Source: Chaetoceros tenuissimus
Lineage: Eukaryota; Bacillariophyta; Thalassiosirophyceae; Chaetocerotales; Chaetocerotaceae
DNA length: 64,000 bases
Reading direction: 5' to 3'
NCBI GenBank assembly: GCA_021927905.1
Contig: BLLK01000022.1
Coordinates: 2,418,001-2,482,000, forward strand
In this document: in pieces, positions 42,889 through 53,527 of the stretch
Numbering within the stretch: the stretch's first letter is position 1
Layout: each line of letters starts with the position of its first letter
Notes under the pieces: model-generated
What the model saw: only the letters and a program-made list of their open reading frames with translations
What the model was told of the DNA's origin: nothing
Databases searched by the model: none
Translations under genes and position numbers: made by a program

Positions 42889-43212
42889 TTAATTTCCAGG
42901 AAGGTAATCTTTCCAGTTAAACGGCAAACGATGTCTTAAAGTAATTTCTCCAGTCCTTTGATCCACAATAATATGATTCTTCTTCTTAATTCTCTTTTGG
43001 TTAGTTGTCTTCATTCTCTTCTTTCCAGGAGTAACTTTTCTTTTTGGAACAGCCATCCATAGGCAATCTGCTAGACTTGGTGATGCATTTTGTGTATTTG
43101 TCAATGTATTTGTTGGAGCTCCCATTTCACACAAGGCAAATTGTGGCGAAGGTGTTGAGTGAAGGAAGGAGTTCAAGAATGATCTGTATGAAAGTAGCGC
43201 TCTTCTAATCAT
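42889..43212 (-). CDS. Mitochondrial ribosomal protein bL32
   Basis: 107 aa. After a Ser/Arg-rich presequence of about 50 residues (MIRRALLSYRSFLNSF), the mature part starts with AVPKRKVTPGKKRMK, the conserved N-terminal start of bL32, followed by KKKNHIIVDQRTGEI and LRHRLPFNWKDYLPGN. bL32 is a small protein of the large ribosomal subunit. The presequence, rich in Arg and Ser with no signal peptide, points to mitochondria. The zinc-binding cysteines found in many bL32 proteins are absent, as in several mitochondrial and bacterial versions. Confidence 0.8.
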   Translation of the reverse strand: MIRRALLSYRSFLNSFLHSTPSPQFALCEMGAPTNTLTNTQNASPSLADCLWMAVPKRKVTPGKKRMKTTNQKRIKKKNHIIVDQRTGEITLRHRLPFNWKDYLPGN

Positions 43213-43595
43213 TATATATTATTCTTGTTTCTCGTCTTGGGGGTACTATTGTGTTGCTTGTTCTCCTAGATAGGATGTAGTTAGTAGCTATTCTTGGCTG
43301 CAGTATGGATGGTATCATCAATGTTGCTTTGTTGTGCTTTCATCTGTTGTTTTTTGCACGGGTGATGATGTGATTGTGTGGAGGTCAGACGATCATCTTC
43401 TTCATACCTTGCCAATCACTTTAATTGGCTAGGTCTTGTATGTTTTGTCTCACTCAGACAGTTGACATCACAACACCTCTCACTTTTTAGAGAAGAAGAA
43501 GCCACGTTCGCCTCTTCTGCCAAGAACAAGTAGAACAGAAATGAATGAATCCATGACCGTAAAGGTAAAGGGAATTCAATCATAAACCAATCATC
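43213..43595. other. Divergent promoter region (bL32m / dysferlin-domain gene)
   Basis: Holds both promoters. Contains GT-rich stretches and no coding frame of note. Confidence 0.5.
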
Positions 43596-45926
43596 ATGAA
43601 TGACTTGATTCCAAGTAGCTCCACTCTATCCAATGAAGCATCTGAACCCATCAAGACAATTCTAGAAGCTCAAGTCGTGGATTTTGATACATCACTAGCT
43701 TCCAATTCCAATGGTTCGGAACAATACGAATACAATCAGACCTGCCATACTGGTAGCTCCGATTCAGAAGATTTGACTACACCTGCCGACTTGGCCTTTG
43801 TAGAGGAGAGTAGCAATGTACTCCGTGCAGTGCTTGACGAGCTGGATATGGAACGTGCAAGAAGAATACAGGCTGAGATACGACTTGCAGAATTGCCTCA
43901 GAAACGAAAAGAGGAATTGAAACAAAAAGAAGCACAAGATGCAAAACGCAATCAAGATGAACAAGATGCACAACTAGAAGAGGAGATGAATGACTATGCT
44001 AGTGACTTTAGTAGAGAAAAGCATTTAGTGATTGCACTTGAAATCAAAAAGATTTTTGAGAACAAAACAAAGATACCAAAGAAAAAACTATATAATGTGT
44101 TGCATGACTTGTTTGAAAATTTATTTACAATCACTATACGTGAGACTTGTGGAACAATTAAATGTCCTACTTCTGTTAAAAGGCAGAAACAAAAAAGAAT
44201 CAAGGAAGCTATTCATCATGTGCAGCATGAGATTGATTCAGGAATGAGTAGATTGATGAGGACAGACTATGAGGAAAATGACCTAAAGTCTAGCTTGGAA
44301 ATAGTTGCAAAGAATTTTGTTCACGATTTAATTATGGATAGTGGAGGTGGGAAATTTCGAAAAACGTTGAGTGATCAAGATCAGCAGTCTTACGAAGAGA
44401 AACTGACTGAGCTTTCTTCTCTTTTGAATGAATTTCGAAGGACGTCCGCGAAGGAAACAAAAGTGCTGACGATTGAACGCGATGAGTATCGATCTCTTTT
44501 GGATTCATTAACATCTACAAACAAAGCTATTACCCTTGCAAATCAAAAAGAGGATGGAACGCTGCCTTTTTATCAAACAAGATTGCTTGAAATTAGCCCA
44601 TGGGATGAAAAGGTCAATGATTACATTCAATGCACAGATGAATTCTATGAGTGGCAGGCATTTGATCCAAGGACAGGAAAATGGAATGAAAAGAAACTTG
44701 GAACTAATCCGTACTTTCAAAACTTGCCATTTGGTAATGTAGATATGAACACATGTGGTGAGAATGAGGAAAAGTCGGCAGAAGTACAAACCTCACCAAA
44801 AAAGAAATTTCTATTTTCAAATGCTGCACAATCAAGTGTTTGTACAAATATAAAGTTATCGTATATACTCGACTTATCTGATGGTTTTCCAGTACCTAAA
44901 CAAGGGACTTGGGAATGGATAAATACCTGGGGTGTAATAACGTATGGATCTGATGATGCCATTGAAAGTACCACTCTACAACGATTGTCATGTACGGAAG
45001 ATATCCAAGGAAAAGGATGGGTCCATGCAGCTTCAATGAAAAGTTTGCTAAATAATGAAAAGTGCACATGTATTCCTCAAGCAAATTCTAGATTTCGAAG
45101 ACGCAAATGGAATCGGACTCGGGTACTTCTTTCATATCCTGGTATAAGTCCCACAACTCTGAATATGCTGAAAATGCACGCTCAAAACTCTAAGCTGACT
45201 ATGGCAGTGTCAAAATTAGAAAGACAAGTTGCAGATATGCAGCGAGAAATGGATATTAAAGAGAAAGAGTATGAAGAAAGAAATGCTGAACTATCTAGAA
45301 AACTTCTTGACAAAAAAACAATGGCTGAGGAGAAAGAGGGAACAATTCAAAAGCTAAAAAATCAACTCTCACGATACGAAGTTGACGATGATTCTTCTGA
45401 AATGAGCCATTCGGATGACTTCCATATTGAAAAGAAGCCTTTACTTGTGATGAAAGAAGAAGAATTGATTGCGGATGATGATGCAATATCAAATCATTCT
45501 GTAACAAAGTCGGTAGATGTGCCCCAATCTGTGATAAGCCCTAAGAAAAGCGATCTTGAATGTGCAGAAGAGCTTGTAGACTCTATCATATCCATCTTTC
45601 AAAGTCCTAGTAGTGACAAGGGTTCCGTCAAGGATGAAGACGAAATACAATTTACGCCTGCAAAAAATGAATCCCCTGGAATCAAAGACCAGTTGCTGCT
45701 TTGGAAAAGAGGATCAAATGATAGAAGCTTGAGCATGTCTGAGAAGAGTACAGAAGAAAAATTTCAGATGCGTCCAAGATTAGATAGTGGAAATCTAAAG
45801 GACATAATTTTTGGAGCAAAAGGATCAAAAATTTTCGAATCTGTGAAAAGCAACGTGGAAACTATGAAGACAAACGTACAAATTGCTGCCGAAAAAGCCC
45901 AAAGGATTGTGGAAGAAAACGCATGA
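43596..45926 (+). CDS. Coiled-coil protein with dysferlin (DysF) domain
   Basis: 776 aa, intronless, soluble. An acidic N-terminus is followed by a coiled coil at about 80-130 (RKEELKQKEAQDAKRNQDEQ) and a helical region. A DysF-type domain lies at about 335-515: first half YEWQAFDPRTGKWNEKKLG, second half GTWEWINTWGVITYG, GKGWVHAASM and RFRRRKWNRTRVLL. These Trp and Arg stacks are the hallmark of the dysferlin/TECPR/peroxin-23 module. A second coiled coil follows at about 540-600. Family members act at membranes (peroxisome biogenesis, autophagy, membrane repair). With no transmembrane segment here, a peripheral membrane adaptor is the most I can infer. Confidence 0.72.
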   Translation: MNDLIPSSSTLSNEASEPIKTILEAQVVDFDTSLASNSNGSEQYEYNQTCHTGSSDSEDLTTPADLAFVEESSNVLRAVLDELDMERARRIQAEIRLAELPQKRKEELKQKEAQDAKRNQDEQDAQLEEEMNDYASDFSREKHLVIALEIKKIFENKTKIPKKKLYNVLHDLFENLFTITIRETCGTIKCPTSVKRQKQKRIKEAIHHVQHEIDSGMSRLMRTDYEENDLKSSLEIVAKNFVHDLIMDSGGGKFRKTLSDQDQQSYEEKLTELSSLLNEFRRTSAKETKVLTIERDEYRSLLDSLTSTNKAITLANQKEDGTLPFYQTRLLEISPWDEKVNDYIQCTDEFYEWQAFDPRTGKWNEKKLGTNPYFQNLPFGNVDMNTCGENEEKSAEVQTSPKKKFLFSNAAQSSVCTNIKLSYILDLSDGFPVPKQGTWEWINTWGVITYGSDDAIESTTLQRLSCTEDIQGKGWVHAASMKSLLNNEKCTCIPQANSRFRRRKWNRTRVLLSYPGISPTTLNMLKMHAQNSKLTMAVSKLERQVADMQREMDIKEKEYEERNAELSRKLLDKKTMAEEKEGTIQKLKNQLSRYEVDDDSSEMSHSDDFHIEKKPLLVMKEEELIADDDAISNHSVTKSVDVPQSVISPKKSDLECAEELVDSIISIFQSPSSDKGSVKDEDEIQFTPAKNESPGIKDQLLLWKRGSNDRSLSMSEKSTEEKFQMRPRLDSGNLKDIIFGAKGSKIFESVKSNVETMKTNVQIAAEKAQRIVEENA

Positions 45927-46243
45927 TCAACTGTATATTCATATATAATATATATAGCTTAGTACATACGTTATATTTGTAGACATCTATTTCGAGCGTG
46001 CAGGTATCAACCCAGTGCAGTTCTGGGTTTGAAGTTTACGTCATTGTTCATGATTCATTCTTCGCTTCTTCTCGGAAAAAACCTGTCAATTATAGCTTTT
46101 TAGTCGTGTGCCCTCATTTTTCGTTTCTTTTTTCTTCCTGCACTTCCATCTCCACGAATGAAAAATGAAGTATTACAATTTTGCTATTGTGTTTGCTATT
46201 GAATATATCAACAACTTTGAATAATCTAAAACTGATTCATTCG
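45927..46243. other. Intergenic
   Basis: 3' flank of the DysF gene and promoter of the RING gene. Contains TACGTCA (46035-46041) and TATATA runs (45940-45957). The in-frame TTG at 46181 is not taken as a start. Confidence 0.5.
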
Positions 46244-47186
46244 ATGTGGGAGATTTGGCTTGGCGTTGCGTTGGGAGGTACTGGTCTCGTCTACCTAATT
46301 GCAAGGCAATTTTTGAAGGACAAAGATGAACTGCCTAATGTAGAACAAGTCGTACCTCACGACCCAAACAACACAAGAAACGACTCTGATCTAGAAGCTG
46401 TTGAGCAGTTCCTAAGCGACGAAGAAAAGCAATCGTTGAGAACCGAATATATTTTAACGTCAATCATACACAAGAAAGTGATTGCGAAAAAGTCAAAATC
46501 TCAGTTTTCATTCAATTTGAGTAGAGGCGGGGAAATTTTGCTGTTGCCGCATGAAGAGATGTTCTCCAAGAGATCTTTTGAAACAGCTTCACACTCACAA
46601 TTGAACTCTGCCAGAGATTTCTTCAAAGATGATATACTTGTAAAGATCAAATCTATGAAGTCTGCCAGCAATTTTACCGTTGGTGATCAAAGTACTTCTG
46701 CATATTCAACCAAAACTTGTCCAATCTGTGTAGAAGATTATAAATTCGGTGACGATATTGCATGGTCTCGAAACGAAAAATGTTATCATGGTGAGTATGT
46801 TGTCAACTTAATCCTGTGCAGTGGTTAGCGAAGCAATGATAGTAAACTGTTAACACTTCTATCATCGATGGAGATGTATAGTTGAAGTTGTATGCAATAA
46901 TGTGATACAATGCATCATGCTGGAAAATACGTTCTATCTATGCAGTCTGTTGCGTAGCTCCTGGTCACACAGCCATATGAATGTATATTCATTTCATTTC
47001 TAACAACAAATCATTCAAATCTTTACAGCTTATCATACATCTTGCATTCTAGAGTGGCTGATGGACCATGATGATTGTCCAATGTGTAGACAAGACTTTG
47101 TCTTGAAAAATACAAACAGTTTAAATCAGGTGCAGCAGCCGACAATTGATAGTGAAGGTCGAGCATCCTGTCTAGTTCATATTTAA
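46244..47186 (+). CDS. Membrane-anchored RING-H2 E3 ubiquitin ligase, two exons
   Basis: Exons 46244-46790 and 47029-47186 (phase 1, 238-bp intron, GTGAGT...TTTACAG), about 234 aa. ATG 46244 begins MWEIWLGVALGGTGLVYLIA, a single N-terminal hydrophobic anchor. A hydrophilic middle leads to the RING-H2 finger, split by the intron: CPICVEDY in exon 1, and CYH then AYHTSCILEWLM and CPMCR across and in exon 2, giving the full C3H2C3 zinc ligand set. Without splicing the RING would be cut after its third ligand region, which supports the intron. It transfers ubiquitin from an E2 to substrates at a membrane. This intron is the longest in the window. Confidence 0.85.
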
Positions 47187-47540
47187 ACATTTCATACACC
47201 ATGATAGACTTCAAATCTCTGAAGAGATCAGGTGGTCAATATTCTATTCTAGTAAGAATATAAGATCTTTTTCACTTTTCAACCTTTGACCTGCACAAAA
47301 CTAGTATGAATGCATTTATACTAATGTTGTAAATATACACTTTAGAGTGAAACTTTAGAACGATGACGAGATGTAGAACAGTCATACAACGATTGATGAG
47401 AAGAGGAAGAGTACAACAACACACGGAATGATGCGTGCAACTGACTATTTATCTTATCGTACGTATCAATACGAGTTTCTCAAAGTAATATGAATATTTT
47501 GTTTACCAATGCAGTTTCTTAACATTTTATTTATCCGACT

Positions 47541-47753
47541 ATGGCACGTAGTCTATTTCAAAAAAAGAAAGATACTATGTTCGACGAAATACCTCTATAT
47601 CCTATGTATGTAATTGAGAAAAGAATGCTAAGAGACGAGAGATATCCCTACTTATATGTCAAAACAGGCAAAGAACCGTTTAGAATGAAAAGGTCATTTG
47701 ATATCTCCTTCGATTTTAAAAAAATGAATGGTAGAATAATTAGAACATCCTAA
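47541..47753 (+). CDS. Doubtful small ORF, Lys/Arg-rich, 70 aa
   Basis: ATG-started frame (MARSLFQKKKDTMF) with a plausible mixture of residues and a normal stop. No family resemblance, no intron signal and no conserved context. It could be a real small gene or chance. Confidence 0.2.
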   Translation: MARSLFQKKKDTMFDEIPLYPMYVIEKRMLRDERYPYLYVKTGKEPFRMKRSFDISFDFKKMNGRIIRTS

Positions 47754-48173
47754 ATCTATGCGAAACCCATAGAGTGTTGAGAATAGAATTTAGAATAATG
47801 CAGATCATCTGATCAAAACATCCAAGATCATCTCGAGAACCATATCTGGCGGGAATGAGAGAAGAATACCCGGTACAAGGTATAGAAGAATGCCTCCTTG
47901 CTTTCTAGAGAAAAGAAAGAGAGATTATTGGTACGACTCATCTTGTTTTGCTCCGACCAAAAATATTTACATACACTACACTTTCTAACAAACACATGTT
48001 CTGGCTAGTATTGCAAAAAAATAGAATATCCTCAAAGATCTTCCTTGAAGGGACACCTTAGCTGAAAAAATTTATTACCCGAAAATTCATTAGTGATAAT
48101 AACTTATGAAACTTTCACTAGAAAGAATTGAGAAACTCAAAGTATGGAACAAATGTCTAAAACGTCCTCCATC

Positions 48174-48183
48174 TTCTCGAGAA
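48174..48183. promoter_or_regulatory. TTCTCGAGAA palindrome upstream of HSF copy 1
   Basis: A 10-bp perfect palindrome, 250 bp before the ATG, preserved in copy 2 at 50019-50028 although sequence around it differs. TTC and GAA half-sites are the currency of heat-shock elements, but spacing (4 bp) is not the canonical 2 bp. A canonical GAAnnTTC (GAACATTC) lies at 48245-48252. Confidence 0.4.
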
Positions 48184-48431
48184 CCACCGTGGGAATCGAT
48201 TCGATGGCTTCAGTGGATGAACCATGCAGCCCCATGGACATCTAGAACATTCTATTGTGGTTCTCCCTTTTCGGAGAAACCGATGGTACATCTGCAATGC
48301 TTGACAGCTTCAACCTTTCGTTGATCCGCTGCGATCTTCTTTGTTTGACCGGCTCTGCACTTTGCAGGCTCTCATAAAACCTCAGAATAGCCTTTTTTCT
48401 TAACACACCCAAAACTTCTATAACTTCTAAA

Positions 48432-49391
48432 ATGAATGCCATCTCCAAGTTCCAGCGAAACCATGTCTCAGGCCCTTTCCCACTCAAGCTGCAGACTATC
48501 ATCAAGATACTAGACGAGGAAGATGAGTCTAATGACCTCATTAGATGGCAACCGCATGGTAGAGCATTCACCATCAATGCCTCTTCCAACCCAAAAGAGT
48601 TTCAAGAGAAGGTCATGAAGCGCTTCTTTCATAACTCCAAGGTAGCATCGTTCTTTAGACAAATCAACATCTACGACTTCAAGCGTATGAAGAAAGGCCC
48701 TGATGCTGGATGCTACTACCATGAAATGTTTGTTCGTGGCAGGCCAGACCTTGCGAACGCAATTCCAAGAAACTGTGTCAAAGGAGATACTAGTGATAGA
48801 CGTCGCTCATCTAACGACGAGTCTGAGCCTAACTTTTATGCTATGGCTAAGGACTCTGCTGGCGTTCTATCGCAAGAAAGATATGGTGGCGGAATATCTA
48901 TGATGAATCAACACCAACAAGAAGCTCATGGTAATGCTCCTACTGGTTCTTCAGATATCAGTCGCATGATGGTACTCTCTTCTCTCTTAGAGAGCAGCAT
49001 GCAAAAAGTAGAGAACAAGAATTCGAGCCATGATCATCCTGCTTTCTTGATGGGAGGAGCATCTACTTCTATGGATACATCAACTTTGTCCTCTCTCTTG
49101 TTGAGTCGATGCGCATCACCTACATCAATTGTTGGTGGGGGCTATGCTGATATTTTTCAGAACAACGCGTCTCCTTACTACCAAGGACAAGCAGAGATGA
49201 ACTCATCATCTTTGGTATTGGTAATGAGGCTTCTTGCTCGTCAGCAGCAGCAGCAGCAGCAGCAACAACAACAGCAACAACAGAGAATGAAAATGACGAT
49301 CAATGACCAAGTAACTACCTCTTTACTAAATGAGTTGCTTACTAGCAGAGCTCTTGTCAATAGTATGTCATCATCTAATGTATGGCTTTGA
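48432..49391 (+). CDS. Heat-shock-factor-type transcription factor, copy 1
   Basis: 319 aa, intronless. The HSF winged-helix DNA-binding domain spans residues about 15-110: GPFPLKLQTIIKIL, IRWQPHGRAFTI, recognition-helix region VASFFRQINIYDFKRM, and the C-terminal strand YYHEMFVRGRPDL. It lacks a visible heptad HR-A/B trimerisation coil, as many diatom HSF-like proteins do. The C-terminus is Ser/Met-rich with a run of 14 Gln at about residues 270-285. It regulates transcription in the nucleus; the stress or signal is unknown. The gene is the left member of a tandem pair with 50267-51271. Confidence 0.9.
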   Translation: MNAISKFQRNHVSGPFPLKLQTIIKILDEEDESNDLIRWQPHGRAFTINASSNPKEFQEKVMKRFFHNSKVASFFRQINIYDFKRMKKGPDAGCYYHEMFVRGRPDLANAIPRNCVKGDTSDRRRSSNDESEPNFYAMAKDSAGVLSQERYGGGISMMNQHQQEAHGNAPTGSSDISRMMVLSSLLESSMQKVENKNSSHDHPAFLMGGASTSMDTSTLSSLLLSRCASPTSIVGGGYADIFQNNASPYYQGQAEMNSSSLVLVMRLLARQQQQQQQQQQQQQQRMKMTINDQVTTSLLNELLTSRALVNSMSSSNVWL

Positions 49392-50266
49392 AGAAGTTGT
49401 AGCACTGGCTTCTAGTAACTGCCGTACCTTTTCGACGAATCATGTGTAATATGTTATACAAGTACATTTTGAGCGACATTTGCATAATTGAACAAGTTAA
49501 AAAAGTAAGCGATGAAAATTATATATATGATGGAGAAAATCAGTATTTTTTATTATTGTCTGTTGTCTGTAGATTATCATAGTCAACTGTTTGTTTTCTA
49601 TTCTCATCACTGTACAATTAATTTTCAGCATGCATGTTCTTTCTACTGCACTACGAACTACGAACTTTGACATTGGAAGAATGAGAATGATAAATATGTC
49701 AGTTCTTATACTTGCACGATAAAAGAAAGATATTTTTGTAAGAATAGATCCTTGCTTTCTAGCAAAAAGAAAGGGAGAGCTTTGGTACGACTAATCTTAT
49801 TTTTTGACACGACCACAAATATTTTTATATGGATTACTATCTATTATCAAATCATACAACAAAATATTTCAGTATTCGAAAAAAATATATCATATCTTCA
49901 TCTCCTGGCTGAAAGAATACATATCCAAAAGTTTAAGAGTAATCTTCATCTCTGAGAATTTCACTTTGCAAAAAATGCGGGAAAGATTACGGACAAATCT
50001 GTAAAAACGTCCTCTATCTTCTCGAGAACCATCGTGGGAATCGAATCGATTCAATGGATGAACCATGCAGGCCCTTGGATATCTAATAGAAATGGTTCTC
50101 GCATCTCCCTTCTCGGAGAAACTGGTACATCTGCAGTGCTTGACAGCTTCAACCTTTCGTTGATCCATATCTCCTTCGTTTGACCGGCTCTACACTTTGC
50201 AGGCTCTCATAAAACCTCAGAATAGCCTTTTTTCTTAACACACCCAAAACTTCTATAACTTCTAAA
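49392..50266. other. Region between the two HSF genes
   Basis: 3' flank of copy 1, then from about 49748 the duplicated promoter of copy 2. Short frames here are chance. Confidence 0.6.
50019..50028. promoter_or_regulatory. TTCTCGAGAA palindrome upstream of HSF copy 2
   Basis: Same palindrome as in copy 1, about 240 bp before the ATG, followed by the shared GAGAACCA and GTGGGAATCGA words. Confidence 0.4.
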
Positions 50267-51271
50267 ATGAATGCCATCTCCAAGTTCCAGCGAAACCATG
50301 TCTCAGGCCCTTTCCCACTCAAGCTGCAGACTATCATCAAGATACTAGACGAGGAAGATGAGTCTAATGACCTCATTAGATGGCAACCGCATGGTAGAGC
50401 ATTCACCATCAATGCCTCTTCCAACCCAAAAGAGTTTCAAGAGAAGGTCATGAAGCGCTTCTTTCATAACTCCAAGGTAGCATCGTTCTTTAGACAAATC
50501 AACATCTACGACTTCAAGCGTATGAAGAAAGGCCCTGATGCTGGATGCTACTACCATGAAATGTTTGTTCGTGGCAGGCCAGACCTTGCGAACGCAATTC
50601 CAAGAAACTGTGTCAAAGGAGATACTAGTGATAGACGTCGCTCATCTAACGACGAGTCTGAGCCTAACTTTTATGCTATGGCTAAGGACTCTGCTGGCGT
50701 TCTATCGCAAGAAAGATATGGTGGCGGAATATCTATGATGAATCAACACCAACAAGAAGCTCATGGTAGTGCTCCTACTGATTCTTCAGATATCAGTCGC
50801 ATGATGGTACTCTCTTCTCTCTTAGAGAGCAGCATGCAAAAAGTAGAGAACAAGAATTCGAGCCATGATCATCCTGCTTTCTTGATGGGAGGAGCATCTT
50901 CTTCTAGGAGTATGGATGCGCCAACTTTGTCCTCTCTCTTGTTGAGTCGATGCGCATCACCTACATCAATTGTTGGTGGCTATGCTGATATTTTTCAGAA
51001 CAACAACGAAAGAAGTATGGGCTTGTTCTCGTCTCCCTACTACCAAGGACAAGCAGATATGAACTCCTACTCGTCATCAGCATCTTTGCCATTGGTCATG
51101 AGGCTTCTTGTTCGTCAGCAGCAGCAGCAGCAGCAACGGCAACAACAGCAACAACAACAACAGAATATGAAAATGACGATCAATGACCAAGTAACTACCT
51201 CTTTACTAAATGAGTTGCTTACTAGCAGAGCTATTGTCAATAGCATGCCATCATCTACCACATGGCTTTGA
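50267..51271 (+). CDS. Heat-shock-factor-type transcription factor, copy 2
   Basis: 334 aa, with the same DNA-binding domain as copy 1 without amino-acid differences, so both should recognise the same sites. Divergence is confined to the C-terminal half: an inserted Ser-Arg-containing block near residue 214, an inserted NNERSMGLFS block near residue 246, and a Gln tract broken by Arg. The two proteins probably differ in activation or stability more than in DNA targeting. Confidence 0.9.
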   Translation: MNAISKFQRNHVSGPFPLKLQTIIKILDEEDESNDLIRWQPHGRAFTINASSNPKEFQEKVMKRFFHNSKVASFFRQINIYDFKRMKKGPDAGCYYHEMFVRGRPDLANAIPRNCVKGDTSDRRRSSNDESEPNFYAMAKDSAGVLSQERYGGGISMMNQHQQEAHGSAPTDSSDISRMMVLSSLLESSMQKVENKNSSHDHPAFLMGGASSSRSMDAPTLSSLLLSRCASPTSIVGGYADIFQNNNERSMGLFSSPYYQGQADMNSYSSSASLPLVMRLLVRQQQQQQQRQQQQQQQQNMKMTINDQVTTSLLNELLTSRAIVNSMPSSTTWL

Positions 51272-52030
51272 AAATGTTGTACTAGTAGCAATTCAAAAAT
51301 ACCAGCCACATTGTATGGTATCTTTTGATATGAATGCTTGAAGAAAGTTGTATATTTTGAGTGACATTAGTATAACGAAAGTAACTGCAGTTTTTTTATT
51401 TTACGTATAATCGAGTACACAAACTGATTTTCACTTTGCGCATTCCAAATATTCCAATTCGTCGGACTTATTCATCATTCATCAGGTACTACCAGTGTAC
51501 TTTCAGTTGTTGGTGAACGATGGTTCTCACAGTTCTCACAGTTCTCTCTTCTTTTCAGAAAGGGACAATTCCGCTCCCAAAAAGATGTTAGATGATTTCT
51601 TTGCAAAAGATGATTTCTTTGCAAAAGATGATTCGATGATTCCTTTTTCCGCATCATAAAAGGCCTATCCAATGTTTTATGTTTTACCAGACTGTCTCGT
51701 ACATACTACTGTAGTACCTTACTTACAAAAATCTCTTCCCTCTTCTTTTGTACGTACGTACTTATAGTCAATACATGAGGTTGATGATGATGTCATTGAT
51801 GTCTCACATCTAGGCTATTATGTCCCATGCTCCACGTACTCACATAGCGAGCATTGTGCATTGTATCATATGCAATATGCATAACTACCTTCTACAATCA
51901 ATATATTACTTAATACTTACATCTTCTACGTAATACACTACATAATCCGTATACTCATCATGTACGGTGCTTATTTTTCTGATCAATAACTAGAAATAGC
52001 AAAAATTAAAAAGATACGCCATCAAAAACC
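51272..52030. other. Intergenic with short direct repeats
   Basis: Contains two exact 18-bp repeats (51591-51608, 51609-51626) plus a partial third, CAGTTCTCA words in tandem at 51530-51545 next to a TGGTTCTC (51521-51528), and GTACGTACGT near 51751-51762. A 65-codon - strand frame spans the repeats and is judged low complexity. The right end must hold the promoter of the nucleotidase gene. Confidence 0.5.
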
Positions 52031-53527
52031 ATGAATTTGCTTACTCGACGCTCAGGAATTAGTTTTCTTTTGTCTTCCATATCAGCATCGCAATCAACAC
52101 TATTTCTTCGTCATTCAACTCTGACAAATGCTTTTTTAATCAAACCAGTTGTATTCCATGCACAAAATGCACATGCTTCTTCCACCCATCACTACGGAAA
52201 GGTCACACGGTCTGCATCTACTATCAAACTTTCGTCGGGTGATGATGCAGAAACATCCGATGGATTCCCAACAGACTACCCTAACTTGGATTTATTGATT
52301 CGTCCGTCAATTGGTGCAATCAGAAAAGCATGTAGAATAGCTTCTTATCTACAACCCGAAACTTCAAATTCCCAGGTATCTGGAATCACAAAAACTGATA
52401 CTTCGCCAGTTACAATAGGAGATTTTGCAGCACAGGCCATAGTACTCAAACTTCTTCATGAAGAATTTGGAAAAGATCAAGATGTTTTTATTGCTGAAGA
52501 AAGTAGTAAAAATCTTGATGATGAATTGAGTAATGAGATATTGAGCGTATTGGAAAGACTCGGATTAGATGATATTATTTCGACGCAAAAGGATCTGGAA
52601 GAAAGCATCGATTTAGGTCAGACTTATAAAAATGATGGTGATTTACTTGATAGTATTAAGGATATGATAGAGGAACGAAAAAGTAAGTCTCTTACGACAA
52701 GGACGTGGTGTCTCGATCCCATAGATGGAACAAGGTAAGACAAGCAAGGATTTTTGTATTCTATCTTTGAATTTTGTCTTACAAATTAATGTGGCTTTAG
52801 AGGCTTTTTGAGAGGAAAATATGACGGTGGGCAATATTGTGTGGCGTTGGCTTTGATTGAAAATGGAGTACCGGTCCTTGGCTTGCTTGGTTGTCCAAAT
52901 CTTCCTTCGAATCCCCTACATGAAAACTATGAATGGGAAAAAAATGAACAAGGTGAGGTTGACATGATAACTGAAAAGGATCGAGGTTGTATTTTTGTAG
53001 CACACCGTGGTGGTGGATGTTTCCAGCTTCCTCTTTACTCGCCGAAGGGAGATGATCATGATTTATCTGGGGCACAGCGTGTGCAGACTACTCAATCTGG
53101 GTCACTTCCTTTAGAGCAGTCTAGATTTTGTATTGGAGTTGAAAAGTACGGAGATCCCGAAGGCAAGGTTTCAGCCATAGCTACCAAGATCCATGGAAAG
53201 TTGGACGATGATGGAGATATTTTATTTACAAGAAGAATGGATAGTCAAGTCAAGTATGGTGTAGTGGCAAGAGGAGGATCTGAATTCATTACTCGGTTGC
53301 CAAAGAAGAGCTATCAGGAGTGGATTTGGGATCATGCTGCAGGACGTATCGTAATAGAAGAGGCTGGTGGGAAGCAAACTGATACTGAAGGAAATCTAAT
53401 CGATTATGGTCTGGGAGCAAAGCTTGATATGAATGTAAATGGCATTTTGATAAGTAGTGGTGGTATGTATCATGATGTACTTTTAGAAGCGTATCAGGAA
53501 CAAGAACAGGAAAGATCAAAGGAATAA
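52031..53527 (+). CDS. 3'(2'),5'-bisphosphate nucleotidase (SAL1/HAL2/BPNT family), two exons
   Basis: Exons 52031-52734 and 52801-53527 (phase 2, 66-bp intron, GTAAGA...TTTAG), about 476 aa. Hydrolyses 3'-phosphoadenosine 5'-phosphate (PAP) to AMP, keeping sulfate assimilation and RNA turnover free of PAP inhibition. Lithium-sensitive phosphatase motifs are present: FIAEESS (metal Glu), LDPIDGTR and GFLRG across the splice join, and WDHAAGRIVIEEAGG. An insertion of about 40 residues lies before LDPIDGT (the DDIISTQKDLEES region). The first 65 residues are a presequence with a run of hydrophobic/Ser residues and TNAFLIKP, which may be an A-F plastid site; plastid or mitochondrial location is possible, as for plant SAL1. 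Confidence 0.88.

Larger units (their letters stand above)
47187..48431. other. Upstream region of the first HSF gene
   Basis: From about 47895 onward this is the left copy of the HSF-gene duplication (matching sequence from about 49748). Contains GAGAACCA words at 47835 and 48180, and the inverse TGGTTCTC at 48258. Before 47895 only one doubtful small frame is seen. Confidence 0.55.
47895..51271 (+). repeat. Tandem duplication of an HSF gene and its promoter
   Basis: The left copy runs from about 47895 to 49391, the right from about 49748 to 51271. Start codons are 1835 bp apart. About 80 bp before the ATG and the first ~500 bp of coding sequence appear identical, while the upstream parts and the 3' halves differ by substitutions and indels (319 versus 334 aa). 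The right copy has extra blocks near 50905-50916 and 51003-51023. Confidence 0.9.

Noticed and set aside
51475-51672. 65-aa - strand frame with repeated NHLLQR
   Set aside because: Produced by an 18-bp direct repeat in intergenic DNA; no supporting features.
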